NCBI RefSeq assembly: GCF_028280385.1 | Contig: NZ_JANQLX010000015.1 | Coordinates: 124,001 to 188,000 of the forward strand | DNA from: Allomuricauda sp. | GTDB taxonomy: Bacteria > Bacteroidota > Bacteroidia > Flavobacteriales > Flavobacteriaceae | Length of the DNA: 64,000 bases | Direction: 5' to 3' | Shown: one piece after another, positions 17,829-27,689 of the stretch | Layout: each line of letters opens with the position of its first letter | Position numbering within the stretch: position 1 is the stretch's first letter | Notes under the pieces: generated by a model | The model's input: only the letters and a program-made list of their open reading frames with translations | What the model was told of the DNA's origin: nothing | Database searches by the model: none | Program-made: the position numbers and the translations under genes

Positions 17829-19697
17829 TTATCTTCCCAAAAAAACCAAAAGTACACTGATATCGGATGGAGATACTCCACTAATTCTTGATGCCTGAGA
17901 AATTGTTACAGGTCTAATGCTCTCCAATTTTTCCCTAGCTTCAAAAGAAAGGGATTTAAGTTTGGAATAATCAAAATTCTCAGGGATTTTTACATTTTCC
18001 AATCTGTGGAGTTTGTCCGCATTGTTTTTTTCCTTTTCAATGTAGCCTGAATATTTAACCTGAATTTCAGCCTGCTCCAAAACCTCTGAGTTCAACGCCT
18101 CCTTTTCAACAAAATCTGAAACATCTTCCAATTGCAACATATGGCCCATTGTTACCTTGGGTCTGGCAAATACCCTAAACAATTTATCGGATTGCTTTAC
18201 CTGGGCAGAACCAACCGATTCTAAAATTGGATTAATTTCCTCTGGCCTATAGCTGGTCTTTTTAAAAAATTCAACAAAGCTGTTCGATTTGGACAATTTT
18301 TCATCCATTCTCCTCATTCGCTCCTCTTTTGCCAAACCGATCTTAAATCCTTTTGGGGTCAACCTTAAATCTGCGTTGTCTTGTCGTAACAAGGTTCTGT
18401 ATTCCGCCCTTGAAGTAAACATTCTATACGGTTCTTCAGTGCCCTTGGTAATCAAGTCATCAATGAGTACCCCGATATAGGCCTCGTCCCGTTTTAAAAT
18501 AAAAGGCTCCTCTTCATTAATTTTTAAATGTGCATTGATGCCTGCCATCAACCCTTGGGAGGCTGCTTCCTCATAACCGGTTGTTCCATTGATCTGGCCA
18601 GCAAAATATAAATTGTCGACCAACTTGGTTTCCAAGGTGTGTTTCAATTGGGTTGGCGGGAAATAATCATATTCAATGGCATATCCAGGTCTAAAGAATT
18701 TCACTTTTTCAAAGCCTTTCACCGATCGTAGCGCCTTAAATTGAATGTCTTCTGGCAAAGAAGTCGAAAAACCATTGACATACACCTCCACCGTATGCCA
18801 TCCTTCCGGTTCCACAAAAATTTGATGGGAATCCTTATCTGCAAACCTATTGATCTTATCCTCTATGGATGGACAATACCGTGGCCCAATACTCTTTATC
18901 CTACCATTAAACATTGGTGATCTATCAAAACCTTCACGGAGCAAATCATGCACCAAGGCGCTGGTGTGCGTCATGTGACAATCACGCTGCACATCCAATT
19001 TTGGAGTATTCAAATAAGAAAACTTTTCCGGCCTTTCATCTCCTGGTTGAGGAATCATTTTGGAATAATCCAAGGATCGACCATCCACCCTGGGAGGAGT
19101 TCCTGTCTTCATTCGGCCACTGTCAAAACCGAAATCCACCAACTGCTCTGTGATGCCCGTTGCGGCCTTTTCACCGGCTCTCCCGCCACCAAATTGTTTC
19201 TCTCCTATATGGATCAAGCCATTAAGAAAAGTGCCGTTTGTAAGCACAACCGCTTTAGCCCGAATATCAATCCCCAGTGAAGTTCTTACCCCAACAATTT
19301 TACCATTTTCCTCCAGCAATCCCGACACCATTTCTTGGTAGAAATCTGCATTCGGTGTTGCCTCCAATGTCAACCTCCATTCTTCTGCAAAACGCATCCT
19401 GTCATTCTGCGCCCTTGGACTCCACATAGCCGGCCCCTTGGACTTGTTTAGCATCTTAAACTGTATGGCCGACTTGTCCGTAATGATTCCGCTATATCCG
19501 CCCAGGGCATCAATTTCCCTAACTATTTGCCCTTTTGCAATTCCACCCATAGCAGGGTTACAAGACATTTGGCCAATAGTCTGTAAATTCATTGTAATCA
19601 ACAATGTTCTTGAGCCCATATTAGCGGCAGCCGCCGTTGCTTCGGCCCCAGCGTGCCCACCCCCAACAACTATTACATCATACTCCTTTTCAAACAT
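17829..19697 (-). CDS. mnmG: tRNA uridine-5-carboxymethylaminomethyl modification enzyme MnmG (GidA)
   Basis: A 622-residue FAD enzyme that with MnmE modifies U34 of certain tRNAs. The FAD-binding [13 protein letters not shown] is at the N-terminus; other family signatures are [44 protein letters not shown] and [13 protein letters not shown]; the C-terminal domain ends with [15 protein letters not shown]. Length is standard. ybeY ends 2 bp before the start. The gene is bracketed by two parS-like sites; in many bacteria gidA lies near oriC and parAB, which matches this. Confidence 0.97.
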   Translation of the reverse strand: MFEKEYDVIVVGGGHAGAEATAAAANMGSRTLLITMNLQTIGQMSCNPAMGGIAKGQIVREIDALGGYSGIITDKSAIQFKMLNKSKGPAMWSPRAQNDRMRFAEEWRLTLEATPNADFYQEMVSGLLEENGKIVGVRTSLGIDIRAKAVVLTNGTFLNGLIHIGEKQFGGGRAGEKAATGITEQLVDFGFDSGRMKTGTPPRVDGRSLDYSKMIPQPGDERPEKFSYLNTPKLDVQRDCHMTHTSALVHDLLREGFDRSPMFNGRIKSIGPRYCPSIEDKINRFADKDSHQIFVEPEGWHTVEVYVNGFSTSLPEDIQFKALRSVKGFEKVKFFRPGYAIEYDYFPPTQLKHTLETKLVDNLYFAGQINGTTGYEEAASQGLMAGINAHLKINEEEPFILKRDEAYIGVLIDDLITKGTEEPYRMFTSRAEYRTLLRQDNADLRLTPKGFKIGLAKEERMRRMDEKLSKSNSFVEFFKKTSYRPEEINPILESVGSAQVKQSDKLFRVFARPKVTMGHMLQLEDVSDFVEKEALNSEVLEQAEIQVKYSGYIEKEKNNADKLHRLENVKIPENFDYSKLKSLSFEAREKLESIRPVTISQASRISGVSPSDISVLLVFLGR

Positions 19698-19699
19698 AG

Positions 19700-20119
19700 C
19701 TATGGTTCCACGTGGAACAATTTCATTTTTTCTTCTTCCTTTCTTCTCATTAACTCTGAGTCATCTTGAGTCTTGTCCTTATATCCCATTAGGTGCAAAA
19801 CACCATGACTCATAACCCTTAGCAGTTCATTATCCAAGTTTACACCATACTCACTGGCATTGTCCTTAACCCTCTCGATGGAAATAAATATGTCTCCTGA
19901 AACCTGCTTACCCTGCGTATAATCAAAGGTAATTATGTCCGTAAAAGTATCGTGATTCAAGTACTGTAAATTAATACCCAAAAGGTATTCATCAGAACAA
20001 AAAATAAAATCAAGTTGGCCCCCTCGGAATCCTTCAGAAACAATTATCCTATTTATCCACTCGGAGTACTTGGTTATATCTTCCAATCTGAAATCCGCAT
20101 TGAAATGGAAATCAATCAT
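19700..20119 (-). CDS. ybeY: Endoribonuclease YbeY (rRNA maturation)
   Basis: A 139-residue UPF0054 metal-dependent RNase for 16S rRNA 3' processing. The metal motif reads [12 protein letters not shown] near residue 110: the first two His ligands are present, but the third His position of the classical HGxLHLxGYDH motif is Asp. Neighbouring [18 protein letters not shown] is conserved. The start overlaps the 3' end of the DUF4175 gene by 8 bp and the stop is 2 bp from the mnmG start, so the three form an operon. The last codons (FHVEP) contain the second parS-like site. Confidence 0.92.
   Translation of the reverse strand: MIDFHFNADFRLEDITKYSEWINRIIVSEGFRGGQLDFIFCSDEYLLGINLQYLNHDTFTDIITFDYTQGKQVSGDIFISIERVKDNASEYGVNLDNELLRVMSHGVLHLMGYKDKTQDDSELMRRKEEEKMKLFHVEP
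19704..19719. other. parS-like ParB-binding palindrome (inside the ybeY 3' end)
   Basis: GGTTCCACGTGGAACA shares 15 of 16 bases with the site at 17807, keeping the full inner palindrome GTTCCACGTGGAAC. It is embedded in the last codons of ybeY, just before mnmG, so coding and DNA-site functions overlap. Confidence 0.65.
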
Positions 20120-23100
20120 TCTTGAAATACACCTTTACCTTGGTCTTGTAATTTTGCCGTAAAGGTAATGCTTGTCTATTTAATATTTCAATGTCGTTCT
20201 GGTAGTCATCAAAGAGTTCCGGTCTGGTTGTAATGGGATTTTTGAATGCATCTGTAGCTTCCCTACTTTCCCTTTCCTCTTTATCTCCTTGCTTTAAGGC
20301 TGCATTCTCCAACTTTAACAATTGGTGCTGTATATGATTGGCTTTATTAACCGTTCTATTTGTTATCCCATTTTCCAACAAATCACCCTCAAATTCCTCC
20401 ATCTGCCGAACCAGCTTTTGGGCCAAACTTCTATCTGCATTATTAATCATGTCCTTGAGCTGCTGCTCCAACATCTGACGAATCATTTGTTGCTGTTTAT
20501 AAATCTCATACACCTCACTTAATCCCATATCGTCCTGTCCGCCATTTCCATCTCCTTTTTGTTCACCTTCACTGTTCTTTCCTTCTTTGCCCTGCGAATC
20601 CATCTTCTGCCCATCCTTTCCATTTCCTTTCCCTGTATCCCCATCACTGCCATTCTTACTGTCTTGGCCTTCCTTTCCTTCCTTGCCTTCCCCAGTTTGA
20701 CCCATCTTCTGTTGAATCTCTTCTTGTCCCTGAATAATATCCGGCAACTGAAAGTCTTGTCCCTGACCTTGGCCACTTCCCGGTTTCATACTCTGCTGCA
20801 TATTGTCAAGGATATTGGCCAAAAAATCCGCCAGAGAATTCGTAGCATTAACCACATATTGTTGATAGGATGCACCCTGGTATACTCTATTCTCAGCAAT
20901 ACTTTCCAACGACTTATCTATATTATAATAGACCTCCGTGATCTGCTCATTTACAAACTCGGACAATTCGGCTCTTCTTAACGACAAAGCAAACAAACTA
21001 TCATCCACGTGTTCAAACAATCTCCGCAAATCCTTTTGATCCTTTACAGTTTTAGAAAACCTATCCAAATCCTCTTCGGAGGTGGCAACCACATCCAACA
21101 ACCCTTCCTGTTTAAATGAAAAAGTAACAAGGTTATCCAAAATCTGTCTCAACATTTCGGCATCTTCCGTGATTGATGATTCACCTCCTCCTGAAGCTCC
21201 TTTGTTAAGCGCTTCACTCATCTGCTTCATCTTGTTTGCAGCGGATTTTTGTGGCTTCCTAATTTTGTTATTTGCGGCCTGATTTTGTTGCTCGTCCGAG
21301 CTCTCCTCATTTCCCTGGTGTTTGTTAATCTCCTCTAATGCCCTCGTTTGATTCTCCTTCACCGCTTGCTGTTCCTTCTTGCTAACATCTAGCTCCATGG
21401 GCTTGAATAGATCATTATTATCTCTTCTCAGTTCATCTATCTCATTGGACAGTTCATTGAATTTTTCATTCAATCCCTTTTGTAATTCATCATCCAACTT
21501 ATCTCCTAATTTCATTTCAGATAGCAGCTTTTGTCTTTCAGAAAGCTTTCCCAACTCATCAGATAACTGCTTCATTTTTTCAGTTACATAATAGCGCTTT
21601 GTCAATTCCAATATCTGCTCTAGGTTCCTTGCACTTGAGTTTTGCTTTTTTGAAAACTCTTCAAGTTGCTTCTTTAATTCCTCCTTTTCCAATTTATCGG
21701 CCAACTTCTCCAATTCCTCCAAAAGTCTCTGATTTTTTTTGGCTTCCAACTCCTGCCGTTCCATCCGCTCTTTAAGCATTTTGGTAAGTTCATTGTCCTT
21801 TTCTTTATCAAGGCCCTCCTTTAAGCGCTGGCTAAATTTCTCCATCAACTGCTCCTGTTGTTCTTGCTTCCTAACAAACTCCTTGATTCTACTATTCTGT
21901 TGAAAGCTCGACTCCTTGTTTTCCTTGTCCAATCTATTTAGCTTATCCAAATCATCCCTTACATCCTGATAATGCTCTATACTCTTGCCGAACTCCTCTA
22001 AAATATTCCTTTGTCCTTTTAACTCCTTCTCTTTCAGTGCTTTATCTCCATATAGGTCGATATTGAAAAGCCTACTCTTTACCCTCTTACCGCCCCTAAG
22101 TCCATCATTATCAACAACCTCGAAATATACCACATAGCTCTTATCCCCTTCCAACTCCAATCCAGACGGAAAGGTGTAGTAAAATTTACCCACGGCCGTC
22201 CCGGGACGTATAAGGGTAATGGTCTTTTTGTTGTCCTCTTCGTCCTTCGGATAACAAACCATGCTTATTTCCCTGACTCCATAATCATCACTCCCCAAAC
22301 CGCTAAAATATGCCACATTATATTCCAGTGAATCCTGAATTCTCTCCACCTCTATAACTGGATAGGCATCCTTAACAACATCCAACCTATACATCAAACT
22401 TTCATAATTCTTAACCGATGCATTGGATGTAGAGACTTCATAATCAAGGTTGCTATATATTCTTCTGCCATAGACAAACTCATCCCCTCCCTTTTCCATC
22501 TGCACCAAACTATCCGCCATTACCATCTCCACCCTATCAACATTAAGGCCCTTAACCTTCCAATTGACCATGGTGCCCTCCGGAACAATAGCATTTCCCG
22601 TCCCAGCAACAACCTCCTCCACTCTCCCCAAATATGCAGGGTACTTAAACCTCATCTGAAAATCCGCCAGGGCCGGTGTGGGAATGCCATTGACAACATA
22701 CTCCTTTGAACTCCAACCATTGGCCTTAAATCGAATTACATTTTGACCCTTTTTGACCCTAAGGGTATGCCCAAATACATCTCCTTCCCTGCGCATAAGA
22801 ACAGCATCCCCGGCCAATTCAATAAACATATCCTCTGGAACGACCTCTCCTTTTGTGCTCACCATTATCTCAATGGTTTCTGTATCCAGTACATCCAGTT
22901 TGTCATTCAACAAAATGAACTCAAAGGGCGCAGGTCGCTCAAATGCCATGTCATACTTTACCACCCGCTTATGCGAATCCATCAAGGAAACCAATTCTCC
23001 CGAAATCCAATAAAACAGTAATACTACTATGGGAACTATCAAGTACTTTGAATAACCATAGGCTTGCTTAAACCGTACTGCCGTTACGAAAGGAAACTTG

Positions 23101-23528
23101 GCCAACTTCAATGAGCGTTGTTCAATACTGGCCAACAACAATTCCGACTTATCACGGTTTGCTGCCAATTCCAACAAATTGCCCAAACCATCATTTATAT
23201 CAGGGAAATGGGAAGAAATCAACTTGGAAGCCCCTTCAGGGGTAAGCCCCTTTTTTATGCCCAACAAAGCCATCAATGGCCTAATAACAAATTGCACCAG
23301 TAGCAAAAACTCTAGGATAAGAAAACACCAAAACAATATTAACCGTCCATTGCTGCCCAACCATAAAACGTACTCCAATGAAAGTGCGACCAGCCATATC
23401 AATAAACCGCCACTAAGGAAAATCAATATTCCCTGTACCAACAACTTGGTGTGGTATCTTTTAATAAATACCTCCAACCTCTCTAATATGTCCTGATAAC
23501 TGCCCAAATAATGCTTATTTCTATCCAA
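20112..23528 (-). CDS. DUF4175 family membrane protein
   Basis: A 1,138-residue protein of the Bacteroidetes family DUF4175. The N-terminus has two or three transmembrane helices (about 30-80) and one near 160-178, then a beta-rich periplasmic part (about 190-500) and a very long charged helical or coiled-coil region (about 500-900, rich in Lys/Glu/Gln). A low-complexity Gly/Gln/Lys/Asp segment lies around 925-1010 (GEGKEGKEGQ type), and the C-terminus is charged. Function unknown. It heads the operon with ybeY and mnmG. Confidence 0.8.
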   Translation of the reverse strand: MDRNKHYLGSYQDILERLEVFIKRYHTKLLVQGILIFLSGGLLIWLVALSLEYVLWLGSNGRLILFWCFLILEFLLLVQFVIRPLMALLGIKKGLTPEGASKLISSHFPDINDGLGNLLELAANRDKSELLLASIEQRSLKLAKFPFVTAVRFKQAYGYSKYLIVPIVVLLFYWISGELVSLMDSHKRVVKYDMAFERPAPFEFILLNDKLDVLDTETIEIMVSTKGEVVPEDMFIELAGDAVLMRREGDVFGHTLRVKKGQNVIRFKANGWSSKEYVVNGIPTPALADFQMRFKYPAYLGRVEEVVAGTGNAIVPEGTMVNWKVKGLNVDRVEMVMADSLVQMEKGGDEFVYGRRIYSNLDYEVSTSNASVKNYESLMYRLDVVKDAYPVIEVERIQDSLEYNVAYFSGLGSDDYGVREISMVCYPKDEEDNKKTITLIRPGTAVGKFYYTFPSGLELEGDKSYVVYFEVVDNDGLRGGKRVKSRLFNIDLYGDKALKEKELKGQRNILEEFGKSIEHYQDVRDDLDKLNRLDKENKESSFQQNSRIKEFVRKQEQQEQLMEKFSQRLKEGLDKEKDNELTKMLKERMERQELEAKKNQRLLEELEKLADKLEKEELKKQLEEFSKKQNSSARNLEQILELTKRYYVTEKMKQLSDELGKLSERQKLLSEMKLGDKLDDELQKGLNEKFNELSNEIDELRRDNNDLFKPMELDVSKKEQQAVKENQTRALEEINKHQGNEESSDEQQNQAANNKIRKPQKSAANKMKQMSEALNKGASGGGESSITEDAEMLRQILDNLVTFSFKQEGLLDVVATSEEDLDRFSKTVKDQKDLRRLFEHVDDSLFALSLRRAELSEFVNEQITEVYYNIDKSLESIAENRVYQGASYQQYVVNATNSLADFLANILDNMQQSMKPGSGQGQGQDFQLPDIIQGQEEIQQKMGQTGEGKEGKEGQDSKNGSDGDTGKGNGKDGQKMDSQGKEGKNSEGEQKGDGNGGQDDMGLSEVYEIYKQQQMIRQMLEQQLKDMINNADRSLAQKLVRQMEEFEGDLLENGITNRTVNKANHIQHQLLKLENAALKQGDKEERESREATDAFKNPITTRPELFDDYQNDIEILNRQALPLRQNYKTKVKVYFKND

Positions 23529-23631
23529 GATACCAGATAAGGAATAACCCTCCTGAAAATATTATGTTAAATCAACCCCCAAATCGCCCCAACCATTAGA
23601 ATAATCCCTTTTCATATCAAAGCTCTACCGT

Positions 23632-23639
23632 TATCTTTG
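23632..23639 (+). promoter_or_regulatory. -7 box for gltX
   Basis: TATCTTTG, an exact TAnnTTTG match, 19 bp before the ATG. Confidence 0.6.
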
Positions 23640-23658
23640 CAGCAAAATTTACGTCTAG

Positions 23659-25167
23659 ATGAGCTCCAAAGTTAGAGTGCGATTTGCTCCCAGTCCTACC
23701 GGGCCCCTTCATATTGGCGGCCTTCGTACGGCTCTGTTCAATTACCTTTTTGCTAAAAAACATAACGGAGAATTTGTGCTTCGTATTGAGGACACCGATC
23801 AAAATCGTTTTGTTGAGGGAGCTGAAGCCTATATCATTGATGCTCTTAACTGGTGCGGTATAACAGTGGATGAAGGTCCAACCGTTCCAGGTTCCTTTGG
23901 TCCATATAGACAAAGCGAACGTAAACATCTGTATAAAAACTATGCGCTACAATTGATAGATGAGGGCAAGGCCTACTATGCGTTCGACACTCCCGAAACC
24001 CTAGACCATCATCGAAAAGACCATGAGGCCAAAGGGAAAACCTTTATATACAATTGGCACAACAGGGAAAAATTGGCCAATTCCATTTCCCTTAGTGCCG
24101 ATGATGTTCAGGCCAGGCTTGAGGGCAATGAACCCTATGTGATCCGATTTAAAACAGAGCCTGATAAAATCCTACAGCTGTCCGACCAGATTCGCGGTGA
24201 AATCAAAATTGACACCAACATTCTAGACGACAAAATCCTATTCAAAAGCGATGGGATGCCCACCTACCACTTGGCCAATATAGTAGATGACCACCTCATG
24301 GAAATTACACACGTTATCCGCGGTGAGGAATGGTTACCTTCACTTGCCCTTCACCAAATGTTATACGATGCTTTTGGATGGACCGCTCCTAAATTTGCCC
24401 ACTTGCCCTTGATCATGAAACCTGTTGGGAAGGGGAAGTTGAGTAAACGTGATGGTGAAAAAGGAGGCTTTCCTGTTTTTCCATTAAGTTGGAACGAATC
24501 CATTGGGTACCGTGAAGCAGGTTATTTTCCTGAGGCCGTAGTCAATTTTTTGGCGCTTTTGGGATGGAACCCCGGCACCGAACAGGAGTTTTTTAGTATG
24601 GAAGAGCTGATCTCCGAATTTGGATTGGACCGCGTGAACAAATCAGGAGCCCGATTTGATCCTGATAAAACAAAATGGTATAACCATCAATACCTTCTGC
24701 AGCGGGACAATCAGAAACTGGCAAAATCATTTTCCAAACTTTTGGAAAACAAAAGCAATGCTGAAAAAAACCAAGACCTTGCTTTTTTGACACAAGTCAT
24801 CTCATTGATCAAAGAACGCGCAGATTTCGTTTCCGACTTTTGGGAGCTTGGCCACTACTTCTTTGAGACCCCAACCCATTACAACGAAAAGGCGGTCAAA
24901 AAACAATGGAAGGAAAACACCGCAGATTTAATGCAAAAGGTCGCCGAAATCATAACCTCCATTCAAGATTTTAACTCCGGAAACATTGAAGACCAAATAA
25001 AAAATTGGATTACCCATAATGAATTGCCTTTTGGAAAAATAATGGCCCCCTTGCGACTATTAATTGTGGGCGATCTTAAGGGCCCACATCTATTTGATAT
25101 CATTGAGCTGATCGGAAAGGATGAATCCCTTAATCGCATAGAACGGGGCATTTCAGCCTTAGCTTAA
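23659..25167 (+). CDS. gltX: Glutamate-tRNA ligase
   Basis: A 502-residue class I aminoacyl-tRNA synthetase. The HIGH-type motif is PSPTGPLHIGGLRTALFNYL near residues 10-29 and the KMSKS-type motif is KLSKRDG near 256. The conserved RIEDTDQNR and GEEWLPS motifs are present, and the C-terminal anticodon-binding part is of normal length. With glnS also in the window, the cell probably makes Gln-tRNA directly, so this GluRS need not mischarge tRNA-Gln (inference). Monocistronic with its own promoter. Confidence 0.97.
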   Translation: MSSKVRVRFAPSPTGPLHIGGLRTALFNYLFAKKHNGEFVLRIEDTDQNRFVEGAEAYIIDALNWCGITVDEGPTVPGSFGPYRQSERKHLYKNYALQLIDEGKAYYAFDTPETLDHHRKDHEAKGKTFIYNWHNREKLANSISLSADDVQARLEGNEPYVIRFKTEPDKILQLSDQIRGEIKIDTNILDDKILFKSDGMPTYHLANIVDDHLMEITHVIRGEEWLPSLALHQMLYDAFGWTAPKFAHLPLIMKPVGKGKLSKRDGEKGGFPVFPLSWNESIGYREAGYFPEAVVNFLALLGWNPGTEQEFFSMEELISEFGLDRVNKSGARFDPDKTKWYNHQYLLQRDNQKLAKSFSKLLENKSNAEKNQDLAFLTQVISLIKERADFVSDFWELGHYFFETPTHYNEKAVKKQWKENTADLMQKVAEIITSIQDFNSGNIEDQIKNWITHNELPFGKIMAPLRLLIVGDLKGPHLFDIIELIGKDESLNRIERGISALA

Positions 25168-25224
25168 GTTTTATCCCATTTTATTACTTACCTTTAGAAG
25201 GTAACCAACCTCTCTAAAGACCAG

Positions 25225-26445
25225 ATGCTTAGGAACATACAATGCATGTTGATTGCTTTGTGCATCATGTTTGTATGTCCCATGCTTTCACAGGACAATT
25301 TGGCTACGCGGGATGCTTCCATAAAAAATGGGATTTCCAAACCTACCACCTTGGCCACCCACCCCTTCGGGATGCTATTCTTTACCTTACCCCATAATTT
25401 TAAGATGCGGTCCAATACTGTTTTTGATCTTGATTTTCAAATCAGTTCTGGGAACATCTGGGGGCAACCCATAGAGGTATTTGTTCCCACTGACGAATCC
25501 GACCGTGAACGGATGCGGTCAGTTATCTTCTATAGTAGAAGCCAACAATTCAGGCCACAGGACGGTCCACATGAAGTGTACACCTTTCAGTACGATGGGG
25601 TGGTCAAAGACATCAGGTTCTCTGCCACTATGCCTCTAAACCAACAAAGTGAACTAAAAATTGGTGTCCGATCTTTTATCTTGACTAAGGGTAAATTCCC
25701 TTTTAGTGGCATAACCGGTGATCAGTTCATAGAGTTTTTTCACAGCAATATTGCCGGCGGTGAAGATCCATTTGGAAGAAGGGTGCGCGGAATGGACCAA
25801 GCCCGGATTTCATATACCGACCGACAAGGCAACGGTTTTGAAATATCTGCGGGAAGTTTTGTGTTATCGGGATTGGAATCTTCCTATTATTTTTATCCGA
25901 ATTGGTTCCAAGATCAGCATGTACAAATTAATCTTGGGGGTCACATTGGGGCCAACCTAAGTTCATACAACTCTTCCTTGGATGTTGGAATTTCCTTGGC
26001 AGCCGTAAAAAACTTTACCCCCAATAAAAGAAGTCAGTTTCTAACCGGTCTGGGTTTAAACTTCCTTAGAAAAAAGATGGTTGATTTTAATAATAATCAT
26101 GCCGACCTAGGAACCAGCTCTTATTTTGGCAGCTTTGAAGGACACTTGGAGTATTCCAGGCCCACCCGTTCTGGTGGACACCATTCCATTGGCCTTAACT
26201 ATAGGATCCAAACCCCTTACAATAAAAAATCCGAAGAGGACTATTATGTTCCATTTTCAGCTGAGCGCATAGCTCGATGGCACGAGGCCGGAAGGCATCT
26301 TTATAAATTTCCCAGCTATTGGTCTCTTATCTATTCATTCACCAAAAAAACCGAGTTCTCTGTATATCTCCAGCAAGATATGTTAGTGAACAATGCTCCG
26401 GATATTCAAACAGGAATACGATTAAGGGTTCCCTTTATAAAGTGA
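25225..26445 (+). CDS. Exported beta-barrel-type protein of unknown function (DUF3187-like)
   Basis: A 406-residue protein with a signal peptide (about 1-22, ends MLSQ). The rest has alternating hydrophobic strands with aromatic ends, and the C-terminus is a strand ending in Ile-Lys (RLRVPFIK), as in outer-membrane barrels. The segment GDQFIEFFHSNIAGGEDPFGRR is reminiscent of the DUF3187 family, but I am not sure. A 7-bp inverted repeat (TTACCTT/AAGGTAA, 25188-25204) lies before the start and overlaps a near-consensus -7 box (TACCTTTA). Function unknown. Confidence 0.7.
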   Translation: MLRNIQCMLIALCIMFVCPMLSQDNLATRDASIKNGISKPTTLATHPFGMLFFTLPHNFKMRSNTVFDLDFQISSGNIWGQPIEVFVPTDESDRERMRSVIFYSRSQQFRPQDGPHEVYTFQYDGVVKDIRFSATMPLNQQSELKIGVRSFILTKGKFPFSGITGDQFIEFFHSNIAGGEDPFGRRVRGMDQARISYTDRQGNGFEISAGSFVLSGLESSYYFYPNWFQDQHVQINLGGHIGANLSSYNSSLDVGISLAAVKNFTPNKRSQFLTGLGLNFLRKKMVDFNNNHADLGTSSYFGSFEGHLEYSRPTRSGGHHSIGLNYRIQTPYNKKSEEDYYVPFSAERIARWHEAGRHLYKFPSYWSLIYSFTKKTEFSVYLQQDMLVNNAPDIQTGIRLRVPFIK

Positions 26446-26541
26446 TGTCCCTTTACAGCCCTGTAACAAATACCTCAAAATGAACACTGATGGTACAAAA
26501 GGGTTTTGTACCTTAAACATTTAATCTAAAACTTTGTCTCC

Positions 26542-27465
26542 ATGAACTATTTTACTCTAATTCCCATTGTTCTAGTAGCGGTTGTATTTATTCTGTCACT
26601 AATATTTATTGTAAAGCAGCAAACCGCCGTGCTGATTGAAACTTTTGGAAGGTTTACCAGTGTAAGACATTCCGGAATCCAATTCAAAATTCCGTTTATC
26701 CAAAGAATTGCTGGTCGGCTAAGTCTTAAAATCCAGCAATTGGATGTTATTGTTGAAACCAAAACCTTGGATGATGTTTTTGTAAAACTGAAAGTATCGG
26801 TGCAGTATGTGGTCATCAGGGACAAAGTATATGAAGCTTTCTATAAACTGGAATATCCGCATGACCAAATCACGTCCTATGTATTTGATGTGGTGCGTGC
26901 CGAGGTTCCAAAGATGAAGTTGGACGATGTTTTTGTCAAAAAGGATGATATTGCCATCGCTGTGAAATCGGAATTGCAGGATGCCATGTTGGAATACGGA
27001 TATGACATTATCAAGACTTTGGTTACCGATATTGATCCCGATGCCCAAGTAAAGGCAGCAATGAACAGAATCAATGCGTCCGAAAGGGAAAAAATAGCGG
27101 CACAGTTTGAAGGAGACGCTGCAAGAATCCTTATTGTGGAAAAAGCAAAAGCAGAGGCAGAAAGCAAAAGGCTCCAAGGGCAAGGTATTGCGGATCAGCG
27201 AAGGGAAATTGCCAGAGGTCTGGAAGAATCTGTTGAAGTGCTGAACAAGGTGGGAATAAATTCCCAGGAAGCTTCGGCCCTGATTGTGGTTACACAACAC
27301 TATGATACCTTGCAGGCGATCGGTGAAGAAACCAATACCAATTTGATCCTACTTCCAAATTCACCACAGGCAGGTAGTGATATGTTGAACAATATGGTAG
27401 CTTCCTTTACCGCAAGCAACCAGATTGGGGAAGCCATGAAACAACAGAATAAGAAAAAGGAATAA
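26542..27465 (+). CDS. SPFH domain protein (stomatin/prohibitin-like)
   Basis: A 307-residue membrane scaffold protein: one N-terminal transmembrane helix (about 4-25), an SPFH/Band 7 domain (about 27-190; KQQTAVLIETFGRF and GIQFKIPF are typical) and a C-terminal Ala/Glu-rich coiled coil (about 190-240, EKAKAEAESKRLQGQG) that drives oligomerisation. Such proteins organise membrane domains or regulate proteases. Followed 26 bp later by a strong terminator, so transcribed alone. Confidence 0.9.
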   Translation: MNYFTLIPIVLVAVVFILSLIFIVKQQTAVLIETFGRFTSVRHSGIQFKIPFIQRIAGRLSLKIQQLDVIVETKTLDDVFVKLKVSVQYVVIRDKVYEAFYKLEYPHDQITSYVFDVVRAEVPKMKLDDVFVKKDDIAIAVKSELQDAMLEYGYDIIKTLVTDIDPDAQVKAAMNRINASEREKIAAQFEGDAARILIVEKAKAEAESKRLQGQGIADQRREIARGLEESVEVLNKVGINSQEASALIVVTQHYDTLQAIGEETNTNLILLPNSPQAGSDMLNNMVASFTASNQIGEAMKQQNKKKE

Positions 27466-27490
27466 AACCACCTACCAAAAAACGCGATAC

Positions 27491-27525
27491 ATCCCGGTTG
27501 AAATCCTTCAATCGGGATTTTTGTT
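27491..27525 (+). terminator. Terminator of the SPFH gene
   Basis: A 12-bp stem (ATCCCGGTTGAA with TTCAATCGGGAT, one G-U pair) at 27491-27502 and 27507-27518 over a 4-nt loop, followed by a T-rich tail. Confidence 0.85.
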
Positions 27526-27689
27526 TGTTTTAAGCATCAAACCCCATATAAAGGCCTCTCCGGGATTTTCCATGCGTAAAATATACCGATGGTTTGATTC
27601 CAAAAGAAGAGTGCTCCAAGGGCCTCCCTGAAGGCCAACAAAATAAACAAAAACAATAGCTTAGAGAATCTGGATAAGGGATATCTATA

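Noticed and set aside
27537..27689. 50-codon open extension after the glnS stop codon, hydrophobic in part
   Set aside because: It has no ATG and I recognise no family; it could be a remnant of a membrane-protein gene, but the evidence is too thin to list.
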